DNA of 64,000 nt from M3007 sp046153695 (GTDB lineage: Bacteria; Bacteroidota; Bacteroidia; Chitinophagales; Saprospiraceae). The notes under the pieces were generated by a model. The model made no database searches and was not told the origin of the DNA. It saw only the letters and a program-made list of their open reading frames with translations. Below, one piece after another: positions 8,688 through 16,145 of this stretch (its first letter is position 1; each line of letters starts with the position of its first letter). The stretch is taken from the NCBI GenBank assembly GCA_046153695.1, contig JBJXEZ010000273.1, positions 1-64,000 on the forward strand, written 5' to 3'. A program made the position numbers and the translations under genes.

Positions 8688-9612
8688 ATGTCCACTCACC
8701 TACCAGCCTTGCGGCACCGAGCGGTACAGCCCGGAGGGGTTGCGGCGCATCCACCGCCAATTGTTCGCGCTCAAAGATTTGCCCTACTCCGCCCAAGAAC
8801 AGCGGGCGGAAGCCGCTGGCCGGATGCGCCGGATGTCCATTCAAGGCGTTCAGCCCAAGTTGAGCGCAAGGCTCAACCCGAAGGCAGCCCTGTTCGAGTT
8901 GACAGACACGGGCGGGCGGTACATCATCAAGCCCCAGAGCGACACCTACCGATGCCTGCCCGAAAATGAGGACTTGACCATGCGCATGGCCGCCGCCTGC
9001 GGCATCGAAACGCCATGGCATGGGCTGATTTGGTGCTGCGATGGCAGCTTGAGTTATGTGGTGCAGCGTTTTGACCGCATCGGCAAAACGGAGAAAGTGG
9101 CGATGGAAGATTTTGCCCAACTGGCCGGGCTGAGCCGCGAGACGAAGTACGATTTCACGACCGAAAAAATGATTCGGCTCATCGAGGCGCACTGCACGTT
9201 CCCGGCTTTGGAAAAACTCAAATTCTTCCGCCTCATCCTGTTCTGCTTCCTGACGGGCAACGAGGACATGCACCTGAAAAACTTTTCGCTGCTCACCCGC
9301 GACCACCGCACCGAGTTCTCGCCCGCCTACGATTTGCTGAACACGACGCTCGCGCTCGGCAAGGCCGACGACGAACTGGCGCTGATGCTTGCCGGGAAGC
9401 GCAAGGAGTTCCGCCGCCGCGAATTGGTGGACTATTTTGCTTTTGAAAGGCTCGCGCTGCTGCCCGCTGCTGCCCAAAAAACATTGGACAAACTGGCCGC
9501 TGCCCGTCCGGTTTGGTTCGACCTGCTGGAACGCTCGTTTCTGCCCGACGACCTGAAAACGAGCTACCGCAAAATGCTGGAAGAGCGGCTGGCGCGGCTG
9601 GAAGGTCGGTGA
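8680..9612 (+). CDS. hipT: HipT-like serine/threonine kinase toxin
   Basis: 310 residues, a complete HipA-fold kinase core without the N-terminal subdomain. The glycine-rich loop reads MSIQGVQPKLS (about 52-62), so the SxS/SxQ autophosphorylation position has S53 and Q55. K85 (YIIKPQS) is the probable ATP lysine. The catalytic loop GNEDMHLKN holds D196 and N201, and the metal aspartate is D218 (PAYDLL). All key residues are intact. HipA phosphorylates GltX, and the known HipT phosphorylates TrpS; the target here is unknown. ATG 8680 overlaps hipS by 8 bp. Its C-terminus is duplicated as a relic at 7832-7906. Confidence 0.88.
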   Translation: MNKCPLTYQPCGTERYSPEGLRRIHRQLFALKDLPYSAQEQRAEAAGRMRRMSIQGVQPKLSARLNPKAALFELTDTGGRYIIKPQSDTYRCLPENEDLTMRMAAACGIETPWHGLIWCCDGSLSYVVQRFDRIGKTEKVAMEDFAQLAGLSRETKYDFTTEKMIRLIEAHCTFPALEKLKFFRLILFCFLTGNEDMHLKNFSLLTRDHRTEFSPAYDLLNTTLALGKADDELALMLAGKRKEFRRRELVDYFAFERLALLPAAAQKTLDKLAAARPVWFDLLERSFLPDDLKTSYRKMLEERLARLEGR

Positions 9613-9626
9613 AGGTGGCGGATGAC

Positions 9627-9660
9627 AACGTCGGAAGGGTTTGAAACCCTTCCGACGTTT
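9627..9660. terminator. Bidirectional hairpin terminator after hipT
   Basis: Perfect 16 bp arms (9627-9642 and 9644-9659) around a single central base (loop region GTTTGAAAC), followed by TTTCGTTTCG. It separates hipT from the minus-strand LRR remnant. Confidence 0.65.
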
Positions 9661-9675
9661 CGTTTCGCGCTTCAT

Positions 9676-9840
9676 TCAAAAATAAACCTTACACCCCGCA
9701 GGCATCAAGCGCCGGATGCGCTCCCGCTCGGCTTCAGGGATGGGATTGCCGCTTAAACTCAAGAAGGTCAATTTTTTCAATTCCCCGATTTCAGCAGGTA
9801 AGTCGGTCAAGTCGTTGCCGAAGAAAGATGTGCCGCCTCC
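9676..9840 (-). pseudogene. Leucine-rich repeat gene remnant (C-terminal piece)
   Basis: The minus-strand frame ending at 9676 encodes FFGNDLTDLPAEIGELKK followed by LTFLSLSGNPIPEAE and a short C-terminal cap ending CKVYF. This is one full LRR plus the end of a second, typical of bacterial LRR proteins. The frame stays open to 9891, but the residues before the LRR (SGGGTS and upstream) do not fit the repeat, and no signal peptide or further repeats follow in any frame. It is best explained as the 3' end of an LRR gene whose body was deleted. The neighbouring palindromes (9967-10009) and nuclease gene fit a rearranged accessory patch. Confidence 0.6.
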
Positions 9841-9966
9841 GCTACGGAAGCAGTAACTCAGGCGCAGTAACAATGGCAACGCGGCGTACATGGATTTGCG
9901 GATGCCCGTGGATTTCCCCGCCAGGGCAACTGTTCTGCAACTATAAAAGATCGACGAGGCTCGCGA

Positions 9967-10009
9967 GCGTCTGAGACGCGATGCGTGGTGTCAGCCGGTC
10001 TCTGACCGG
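9967..10009. repeat. Pair of short palindromes
   Basis: GCGTCT-G-AGACGC (9967-9979) and CCGGTC-TCT-GACCGG (9995-10009) are two perfect 6 bp hairpins 15 bp apart, just upstream of the PD-(D/E)XK nuclease promoter. The architecture (short word, tiny loop, reverse complement) resembles the hairpins at 7991 and 9627. Confidence 0.5.
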
Positions 10010-10061
10010 AACTCTGTAAACAACAAGCACAAATAGCACTCGGCACGGCTCCATTTTTCGC

Positions 10062-10069
10062 TACTTTTG
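10062..10069 (+). promoter_or_regulatory. Promoter -7 box of the PD-(D/E)XK nuclease gene
   Basis: TACTTTTG matches TAnnTTTG. It ends 18 bp before the ATG at 10088 and overlaps an alternative upstream ATG at 10067, which supports the shorter protein. Confidence 0.55.
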
Positions 10070-10087
10070 CCACCAAAACACCCTTGC

Positions 10088-10921
10088 ATGGTGCTCCAGG
10101 ACAAGTATATAAACCCGTTTACGGATTTTGGCTTCAAAAAATTGTTCGGCTCCGAGCCGAACAAGGACCTTCTGATTGACTTTTTGAATCAGGTATTGCC
10201 CGGCAAACACCGGATACAAGACCTGACCTACGCCCGTACCGAGCAACTCGGCAACACGGAAGCAGACCGAAAGGCAATTTTCGACCTGTACTGCATCGGC
10301 GAAAACGGCGAGCGGTTCATCGTGGAAATGCAAAAAGCCAAGCAGAATTTTTTCAAGGACCGAAGCGTGTACTACGCCTCGTTCCCCATTCAGGAACAGG
10401 CCAAAAAAGGCGACTGGAACTACCAGTTGGCTGCCGTGTACATGGTCGGCATTCTGGACTTCACCTTTTCGGAAGATGCGGCGGAACGGGAGGTGCGCCA
10501 TGAGGTGCAACTGAAAGACCACAAGTGCCGGGTATTTTATGACAAACTGACCTTTATCTACTTGGAGATGCCCAATTTCAGTAAGTCGGAAGCAGACCTG
10601 CAAAACAACTTTGACAAGTGGATGTACGTGCTGCAACAACTCCCCTATTTGCAAAACCGACCTCCTGCGTTGCAGGAGCGTGTTTTCCAGAAATTGTTCG
10701 AAGCCGCCGAGATCGCCAAATTCACCTCCGATGACAAAGCCAAATACGAAGAGAGCCTGAAGTATTACCGGGATTTGAAAAATGTGGTGGATACTTCATT
10801 TGATGAGGGGAAGGCTGAGCGAAGTATAGAAATCGCCCGCCAAATGAAATCTGAAGGCGAGCCGATAGAAAAAATCGTTCGGTTCACCGGTTTGGGTTCG
10901 GAGGAGATTGGAAGGCTGTGA
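10088..10921 (+). CDS. Rpn-family PD-(D/E)XK nuclease / putative transposase
   Basis: 277 residues. The N-terminus DKYINPFTDFGFKKLFG and the downstream pattern of a conserved D (AIFDLYC) followed by FIVEMQKAK match the PD-(D/E)XK nuclease-family transposase group (PF12784/Rpn). The C-terminal helical region ends with the usual GLGSEEIGRL-type tail. Relatives (RpnA-E) promote RecA-independent recombination; many are multicopy and mobile-like in Bacteroidota. The candidate catalytic residues are intact. No terminal inverted repeats bounding the gene were found, so it is not called an insertion sequence. It sits next to the hip locus and palindromes. Confidence 0.82.
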   Translation: MVLQDKYINPFTDFGFKKLFGSEPNKDLLIDFLNQVLPGKHRIQDLTYARTEQLGNTEADRKAIFDLYCIGENGERFIVEMQKAKQNFFKDRSVYYASFPIQEQAKKGDWNYQLAAVYMVGILDFTFSEDAAEREVRHEVQLKDHKCRVFYDKLTFIYLEMPNFSKSEADLQNNFDKWMYVLQQLPYLQNRPPALQERVFQKLFEAAEIAKFTSDDKAKYEESLKYYRDLKNVVDTSFDEGKAERSIEIARQMKSEGEPIEKIVRFTGLGSEEIGRL

Positions 10922-10949
10922 TAACTACCCGCTGGGTGTAAATTCATCC

Positions 10950-11540
10950 TCAGTGCAACAACCGCAGCGCCGCCTTGATCAAATCCTCCACTTTCACGGC
11001 ACCAGGCTGCTCCTTGAACACCTGATTCAGTGCCTTTTGCCCGGCTATGCGGTTGATCCCCAAGGCCATGAGGGCATTCAGGGCTTCATCTCTTGCAACA
11101 TTGTCGGTCATGGGCAGGAGCACAGGGCCATCGGGCGATTCCTTGGCGAGGCGATTTTTCAGGTCGAGAATAATCTGTTTGGAAGCCTTCGGGCCAATGC
11201 CTTTGGCACGCTGCAACACATGCGCCTGTTCGCCGATAATGGCCGAACGAATCTCATCCACAGACATGGCCGACAACAGCAACAGTGCCGAGGTGGGGCC
11301 GACACCAGTCACACTGATGAGCTGCGCAAACATATTTCGTTCGACCTGTGTAGAAAAACCGTAGAGCGCCTGCGCGTCTTCGGTGACGTGGAAATGGGTG
11401 TACACCGTAGCGCTCTCCTTGCCCTCCAGCGCGGTGTAGGTGCTCAACGGGATACTCAGGAAATAGCCCACACCGCCTACCTCAAGGGTGAGATTGGACG
11501 CAGAACGGTAGGTAATGCTGCCTTTGAGGTATGCGTACAT
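10950..11540 (-). CDS. ruvA: Holliday junction branch migration protein RuvA
   Basis: 196 residues, standard length. It has an N-terminal OB fold (MYAYLKGSI onward) and two helix-hairpin-helix motifs, VTGVGPTSALLLLSA and AKGIGPKASKQIIL. The C-terminal RuvB-contacting domain ends VEDLIKAALRLL. RuvA holds the four-way junction while RuvB pumps DNA. ruvB and ruvC are not in this window. It lies 20 bp downstream of glgC on the same strand, so it is probably cotranscribed, although the functions are unrelated. Confidence 0.96.
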   Translation of the reverse strand: MYAYLKGSITYRSASNLTLEVGGVGYFLSIPLSTYTALEGKESATVYTHFHVTEDAQALYGFSTQVERNMFAQLISVTGVGPTSALLLLSAMSVDEIRSAIIGEQAHVLQRAKGIGPKASKQIILDLKNRLAKESPDGPVLLPMTDNVARDEALNALMALGINRIAGQKALNQVFKEQPGAVKVEDLIKAALRLLH

Positions 11541-11560
11541 TTCGCGAAGTGGTTGAAAAA

Positions 11561-12832
11561 TTACATGATTCGGGTGCCGTCAGGGATCACGGCGCCTTTT
11601 TTTACCACCACGATGCCGTCGCGGATGCAAAAAGCATCGGCATCGGTGTCGGGCAGGTGGTCGCCTCCCTTGATGATCACATTGCTGCCAATGCAGCAGT
11701 CCTTGTCGAGAATGGCGTGCTCAATGTGGCAATTGGCTCCTACACCTTTCGGAATCTGGTCGGGATTTAGGGCTATTTCCTGCAAGGTCTGGTAGTGATC
11801 GTTGCCCATGACAATGGCTTCTTTGATAACGGTATTTTCACCAATACGGGAACGAATGCCGATTATAGCGCTGTCAATCAAATCGGCATGAATGATGGAA
11901 CCTTCGGCGATGAGGGCGCGGTTGACCCTGGTGCCGCCGTGAAATTTGGCCGGAGGCAGCATACGGCCACGGGTGTAGATCATGCGGCGATTGTCGAACA
12001 GGTTGAAAGACGGGATGTGGTCGGTCAGCTCAATGTTGGCCTCGAAAAACGAGCGGATGGTACCAATGTCGGTCCAATACCCGTCATACTGGTAGCCAGC
12101 CACTTTGCGCCCGCTGTTGATAGCAGCGGGTATGATTTCTTTGCCGAAATCCGTGGCCTCGGGGTGCTGGTCGAACAAATCGCTCAGTGCTTTGCGGTTG
12201 AAAATGTAGATGCCCATGGAGGCCATGTACACGCGCCCGCGTTTTTGGTGCATAGAACTGACTTCGCTCACCCAGTCGGGCAGCAGATCGGACTTGGGTT
12301 TTTCTACAAACCGCGGGATGTACCCCTGCTCGTCTACTTTCATTATTCCAAACCCCGTGGCATCGCGGGCCGTGACCGGCAGGCAGGCAATGGTCAGATC
12401 CGCCTGGCGCTCAATATGGTTGAGCACCATTTCCTCGAAATCCATGTGGTAGAGCTGGTCGCCCGACAGGATGAGCACATAGTCGAAGTCCTGCCGCTCG
12501 TAGTGTTGTCGGCTCTGGCGTACGGCATCGGCAGTGCCCTGAAACCAGGTATCGTTGCCGGGGGTCTGTTCGGCAGCCAGAATATCCACGAATCCGTGGG
12601 TAAAATGGTCGAAGTTGTACGCGTTTTTGATGTGGGCGTTCAGGGAGGCGGAATTGTACTGCGTGAGCACAAACATGCGCTTCACACCGGAGTTGATGCA
12701 GTTGGAAATCGGTATGTCAATAAGGCGGTACTTGCCGCCGATGGGCACGGCGGGTTTGGAGCGTTTTTCCGTCAGGGGGAAAAGGCGGGAGCCGGCACCG
12801 CCGCCGAGGATGAGGGAGATCATTTTTATCAT
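11561..12832 (-). CDS. glgC: Glucose-1-phosphate adenylyltransferase (ADP-glucose pyrophosphorylase)
   Basis: 423 residues. It makes ADP-glucose from ATP and glucose-1-phosphate, the committed step of glycogen synthesis. Seen are the nucleotide-binding GGGAGSRLFPLTEKRSKPA motif, the GGKYRLIDIPISNCINSG segment, WFQGTADAVRQ, FVEKPK, and a C-terminal left-handed beta-helix with hexapeptide-like repeats. Two starts are close together (ATG 12832 and ATG 12823, MIKMIS); the first is listed. The glycogen branching enzyme glgB is 3.3 kb away on the other strand. No glycogen synthase or phosphorylase is in view. Confidence 0.95.
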   Translation of the reverse strand: MIKMISLILGGGAGSRLFPLTEKRSKPAVPIGGKYRLIDIPISNCINSGVKRMFVLTQYNSASLNAHIKNAYNFDHFTHGFVDILAAEQTPGNDTWFQGTADAVRQSRQHYERQDFDYVLILSGDQLYHMDFEEMVLNHIERQADLTIACLPVTARDATGFGIMKVDEQGYIPRFVEKPKSDLLPDWVSEVSSMHQKRGRVYMASMGIYIFNRKALSDLFDQHPEATDFGKEIIPAAINSGRKVAGYQYDGYWTDIGTIRSFFEANIELTDHIPSFNLFDNRRMIYTRGRMLPPAKFHGGTRVNRALIAEGSIIHADLIDSAIIGIRSRIGENTVIKEAIVMGNDHYQTLQEIALNPDQIPKGVGANCHIEHAILDKDCCIGSNVIIKGGDHLPDTDADAFCIRDGIVVVKKGAVIPDGTRIM

Positions 12833-12927
12833 GGCGAACCTGTTTGTCGGGCGCTAATGTAGGGTTACGTTCTTTACAGGTACGTACTTTTCTTTGAAAA
12901 AGCACTTGTTTTGCGGGACAAAGCCAC

Positions 12928-15141
12928 TTGCCCATGCACCCGGTCACTATTTTTTCGCTTGCTCTATTTTGTGTTTTTCGGGCTGCTGCCCAAACACCCG
13001 TCATTTGGCTGCCTGCACGGCCCGCACCTGCCGAGGTTCGCGCAGCCGAAGTACTGCATCATTATTTAAAACAAATAACGGTGCAGCGGGCGGCAGTTAT
13101 CGAAACAGCCAGCACTGTAGCAGGCAAATGGGAGCCGGGGCAGCCGCTCATTGTAATAGGCCAACACCACGCCCTGGCTTCGCTCGGTTTGGAAAAAACA
13201 CCAGATTTGCCCGACGATGCCTACTTTTTGCAAAGCAAAAACAATGTATTCCACATCGCGGGCGGCGGTGAAATGGGCACGGAGTACGGCGTGTACGACC
13301 TGCTCGAGCGGCTCGGCTGCCGCAAATTCAGTCCGCAAGATTCGTTGTTGCCTCTGTTGCACACGCTGAAACTGCCCGTAGTACCGCCCGTCCTGCAAAA
13401 ACCGGCTTTTCCGTACCGCGAGTTGCATTACCAACCGGCCTTCGACGAGGCTTGGGCACGCTGGCACCGCCTGAAAACCCGCCGCGACAAGGAGCAGGAA
13501 TGGGGCCTGTTCGTCCATACGTTTCACGTCTTGTGCCCAGCCGAACGATACTTCGCGGAACACCCGGAGTACTTCGCGTGGAACGGAGCGCAGCGCTCGT
13601 CGGGCCAGTTGTGCCTGAGCAACGACACCGTGCGCCAGATCGTGGTGGCCTCACTTCGGGAAAAAATGCGAGCGAAACCCGGAGCCCAATATTGGTCGGT
13701 CAGTCAGGACGATAACTACGATTCCTGCAAATGCCCGCGCTGCGCCGCTTCCGATGACCGGTACGGCAGTCCTGCCGGCACGCTGCTGGCCTTCGTGAAT
13801 GCTGTGGCTGCCGATTTCCCCGACAAAACGATCAGCACCCTCGCGTACCAGTACACCCGCCGGGCACCCAAGGGTATTCGGCCCGCGCCCAACGTCAGTA
13901 TTTGCCTGTGCAGCATCGAGTGCAATCGGGGGCAGCCCATCACGGAGGGCTGTAGCGACTTTGCCCGCGACGTGGAAGAATGGGCCAACCTCACCGACAA
14001 CCTGATGATCTGGGACTATGTGGTGCAGTTTCGCAGTTATGTCAGCCCGTTTCCCAATTGGCACACCCTGCAACCCAATATCCGCCTTTTCAAAAAAAAT
14101 GGCACCCGGATGCTGTTCGAGCAAGGTTCCGGTGGCGACCGGTCCGAGTTCTCGGATATGCGGGCCTACCTGCTGGCCAAACTTATGTGGAACCCCGAGG
14201 CCGATATGGATTCCATTCTGACTGACTTCGGCAAGGGCTACTACGGCAGTGCCCAACCAGCAGTCTGGCGTTACATTCACGACCTGACTACCAACCTGCA
14301 AGCCGCCGGAAACCACTTGTGGATATACGACGTGCCGCAAAACGAACGCTTCCTGCACGACAGCATGCTACGCCAGCACTACCTGAGTCTTCGCCATGCC
14401 GAAACCCTGCTGAACGGCGACACTATGCGTCAACGTCGCTTGCTGGCAGCCTGGCTGCCCATCCGTTTTGCCCTCGCCGAACGCGCGAAAGTGGACAGTC
14501 TCTCGCTCGCGGAAATCCTTGCCGACCCGCCCGATCAATACCTGCGCGGTTTGCAATTGTTTGTGGACGGGTGTAAGGCCGCGGGCTTCGCAAACCTGCA
14601 CGAAAACCGGTATTCGCCGGAAGCGTACATGGCAGATTTCACGACGTTTTTGGAAAAACAACGCGCCGCTGCTCATGGCCGGGCGCATGCACCCCGGCTG
14701 AACAAGCCCGCTTCTGCTACCTACGCTAAGGGTGATCCGAACGAACTGACCAATCGCCGGGTAGGTGAATTGGACTATCGTTACAACTGGCTTGGTTTTC
14801 AGGGGAATGACCTGTTGGCTACCGTGCGGGTGCAGGGCGATTCCTGCTCTGGCATCAGCGTTTCATTTTTGCAAGACCAGCAGTCGTGGGTGTTTTTTCC
14901 AAAAGAAGTCATATTCGAGGTTTCCACAGAAGGCGTGCATTTCCGGCGGGTGCATACCGAAAAAATCGAAGTCGTGCCCGACGGGAAAAAGGCGACCAAA
15001 ACGGTAGAGGTCGTCCTTAAAACGGCTCAGCGAGCCAAATTTGTACGAGTTTCTGCTGCCAACACGGGTGTTTGCCCGGGCTGGCACGGTTGTAACGGAA
15101 ACCCCTGCTGGATTTTTGCTGACGAGATTATCGTGCGATAA
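12928..15141 (+). CDS. Secreted DUF4838 protein with GH67N-like and discoidin-like domains
   Basis: 737 residues with a signal peptide (about 1-22, ending FRAAAQ). Residues 25-145 resemble the alpha-glucuronidase/GH20 N-terminal domain (AAEVLHHYLKQI, GTEYGVYDLLERLGCRKFSP). Residues about 170-470 match DUF4838, a TIM-barrel-like family common in polysaccharide-degrading Bacteroidota (SVSQDDNYDSCKCPRC, LAYQYTR). The C-terminal 120 residues (about 615-737) look like an F5/8 type C carbohydrate-binding fold. A hydrolase or carbohydrate-binding role is likely, but the catalytic activity is not established. An ATG at 12934 is an equally good start. A near-match promoter box (TACTTTTC) is at 12885. 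Confidence 0.8.
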   Translation: MPMHPVTIFSLALFCVFRAAAQTPVIWLPARPAPAEVRAAEVLHHYLKQITVQRAAVIETASTVAGKWEPGQPLIVIGQHHALASLGLEKTPDLPDDAYFLQSKNNVFHIAGGGEMGTEYGVYDLLERLGCRKFSPQDSLLPLLHTLKLPVVPPVLQKPAFPYRELHYQPAFDEAWARWHRLKTRRDKEQEWGLFVHTFHVLCPAERYFAEHPEYFAWNGAQRSSGQLCLSNDTVRQIVVASLREKMRAKPGAQYWSVSQDDNYDSCKCPRCAASDDRYGSPAGTLLAFVNAVAADFPDKTISTLAYQYTRRAPKGIRPAPNVSICLCSIECNRGQPITEGCSDFARDVEEWANLTDNLMIWDYVVQFRSYVSPFPNWHTLQPNIRLFKKNGTRMLFEQGSGGDRSEFSDMRAYLLAKLMWNPEADMDSILTDFGKGYYGSAQPAVWRYIHDLTTNLQAAGNHLWIYDVPQNERFLHDSMLRQHYLSLRHAETLLNGDTMRQRRLLAAWLPIRFALAERAKVDSLSLAEILADPPDQYLRGLQLFVDGCKAAGFANLHENRYSPEAYMADFTTFLEKQRAAAHGRAHAPRLNKPASATYAKGDPNELTNRRVGELDYRYNWLGFQGNDLLATVRVQGDSCSGISVSFLQDQQSWVFFPKEVIFEVSTEGVHFRRVHTEKIEVVPDGKKATKTVEVVLKTAQRAKFVRVSAANTGVCPGWHGCNGNPCWIFADEIIVR

Positions 15142-15145
15142 AACA

Positions 15146-15177
15146 AACGCCGGAAGGGATCAAGCCCCCCCGGCGTT
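15146..15177. terminator. Hairpin terminator after the DUF4838 gene
   Basis: AACGCCGG at 15146-15153 pairs with CCGGCGTT at 15170-15177, 4 bp after the stop codon. The following T run is short (TTATT), so termination is likely but not certain. The remaining interval to 15291 holds the repeat element at 15217. Confidence 0.6.
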
Positions 15178-15216
15178 ATTAGCAGCACCATTTTTTTTGC
15201 GGACTAGTTCTGTTTA

Positions 15217-15276
15217 AGAGTGTGTTTGAAATTTAGTGCCGCTTGCAGCCCGGCGACTAAATTTTAAACACGCTCT
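15217..15276. repeat. MITE-like inverted-repeat element, copy B (short form)
   Basis: 60 bp with 21 bp terminal inverted repeats (15217-15237 and 15256-15276, 19 of 21 matching) around an 18 nt centre, GCCGCTTGCAGCCCGGCG. The ends and the CTTGCAGCCCGG motif are shared with copy A at 5421, from which it differs by an internal deletion of about 100 bp. As RNA it would form a long hairpin and could also end transcripts from either side. Confidence 0.7.
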
Positions 15277-15291
15277 AATACCGGTAATTAC

Positions 15292-15963
15292 TCAATTCAA
15301 CTTATCCAAATCCCGGATCAGGATCGAGTTTCTGTTGAAATGAATGAGGTTGGATTTGCGCAATTCGTTCAGGATAGCCGTCACAGTTTGGCGGCTGGCA
15401 CCCACGAGATTGGCAATGTCCTGTTGGGTAAGGCCGTGTTTGACCAGGGTTTCGAAGCCTACCTGGCGACCGCGCTCGCCGGCGCTTTCTTTCAAGAATT
15501 CCACGATACGGGTGCGCACGTCTTTCAGGATCAGCGACTCCCACTGGCGCTCGGCGCGGCGCAAACGCTCGCCAAGGTACAGCATGACTGCTTGTGAAAG
15601 GGCGAAATTCCGTTCCATAAACTGTTTGAAATCGGCCACCCGGATGACGCAGTACCGAACATCCTGGTTCATGGCACTGGCGAATTCAGCCCGGCGGGTC
15701 TCGCCCGTAAGGCCTAGCTCGCCGAACACGGAGAGCGGATGCTGGATGTTTTTGATGATCTCGCGTCCATCGGGCGAGTAAATGCCGATCTTGATCGTGC
15801 CCTGCAAAAGCAGGCAGATATAATCGCTCGGTTCGTCGGCCAGGTAGATGTAACCGTGTTTGTAGGCTGTTCGAACTTCGGCCACTTGGGCCAGTTCGCG
15901 CAATTCATCTGGTGATAAGGTGGCGAGGATCGGAAATCGTTGCAGGATGTAAATGACGTCCAT
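15292..15963 (-). CDS. Crp/Fnr family transcriptional regulator
   Basis: 223 residues. An N-terminal cyclic-nucleotide-binding jelly roll (about 10-125, with DYICLLLQGTIKIGIYS and HPLSVFGELGLTGETR) is followed by a dimerisation helix and a winged HTH (about 165-215, GLTQQDIANLVGASRQTVTA). There is no cysteine cluster of the Fnr type, so cAMP or a similar ligand is possible. The RQTV recognition helix fits CRP-like DNA binding. The frame extends to 16014, but ATG 15963 gives the usual N-terminus. It is divergent from glgB and may control it, given the shared 180 bp intergenic region; that is inference. Confidence 0.88.
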   Translation of the reverse strand: MDVIYILQRFPILATLSPDELRELAQVAEVRTAYKHGYIYLADEPSDYICLLLQGTIKIGIYSPDGREIIKNIQHPLSVFGELGLTGETRRAEFASAMNQDVRYCVIRVADFKQFMERNFALSQAVMLYLGERLRRAERQWESLILKDVRTRIVEFLKESAGERGRQVGFETLVKHGLTQQDIANLVGASRQTVTAILNELRKSNLIHFNRNSILIRDLDKLN

Positions 15964-16078
15964 CTTAGAAGATTGTTTCGGATTAGAATGAAGATTGGTT
16001 GACAGTAGCTCCAAACCAAGAATTGTGCCAAGGGTATGTTTATTCTTTTTATTAGCCTTGAATTGAATGTCAAGGTTT

Positions 16079-16086
16079 TACTTTTG
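16079..16086 (+). promoter_or_regulatory. glgB promoter
   Basis: TACTTTTG (16079-16086) with an upstream TTG at 16058-16060, separated by 18 bp, fits the Bacteroidota TTG-N17-23-TAnnTTTG promoter. It is about 60 bp before the glgB ATG. Confidence 0.65.
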
Positions 16087-16145
16087 ACCGTTCAAAAAAA
16101 CGACTGGGCTATCTGGCCGCGGTCTTTTACCCAACCTGTGTTACC

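Noticed and set aside
8367..8690. hipS/hipT split as a simple frameshift in one hipA
   Set aside because: The break falls exactly at the known HipS/HipT domain boundary, with overlapping start and stop as in HipBST; kept as a real split, though sequencing error is the listed refutation.
8656..9675. 339-codon minus-strand frame across hipT
   Set aside because: Antisense shadow; hipT carries intact kinase motifs on the plus strand.
10088..10921. Complete insertion sequence around the PD-(D/E)XK gene
   Set aside because: No matching terminal inverted repeats or target duplication bound the gene; only the nuclease family is supported.
11795..12862. 355-codon plus-strand frame across glgC
   Set aside because: Shadow of glgC with no domain signature.
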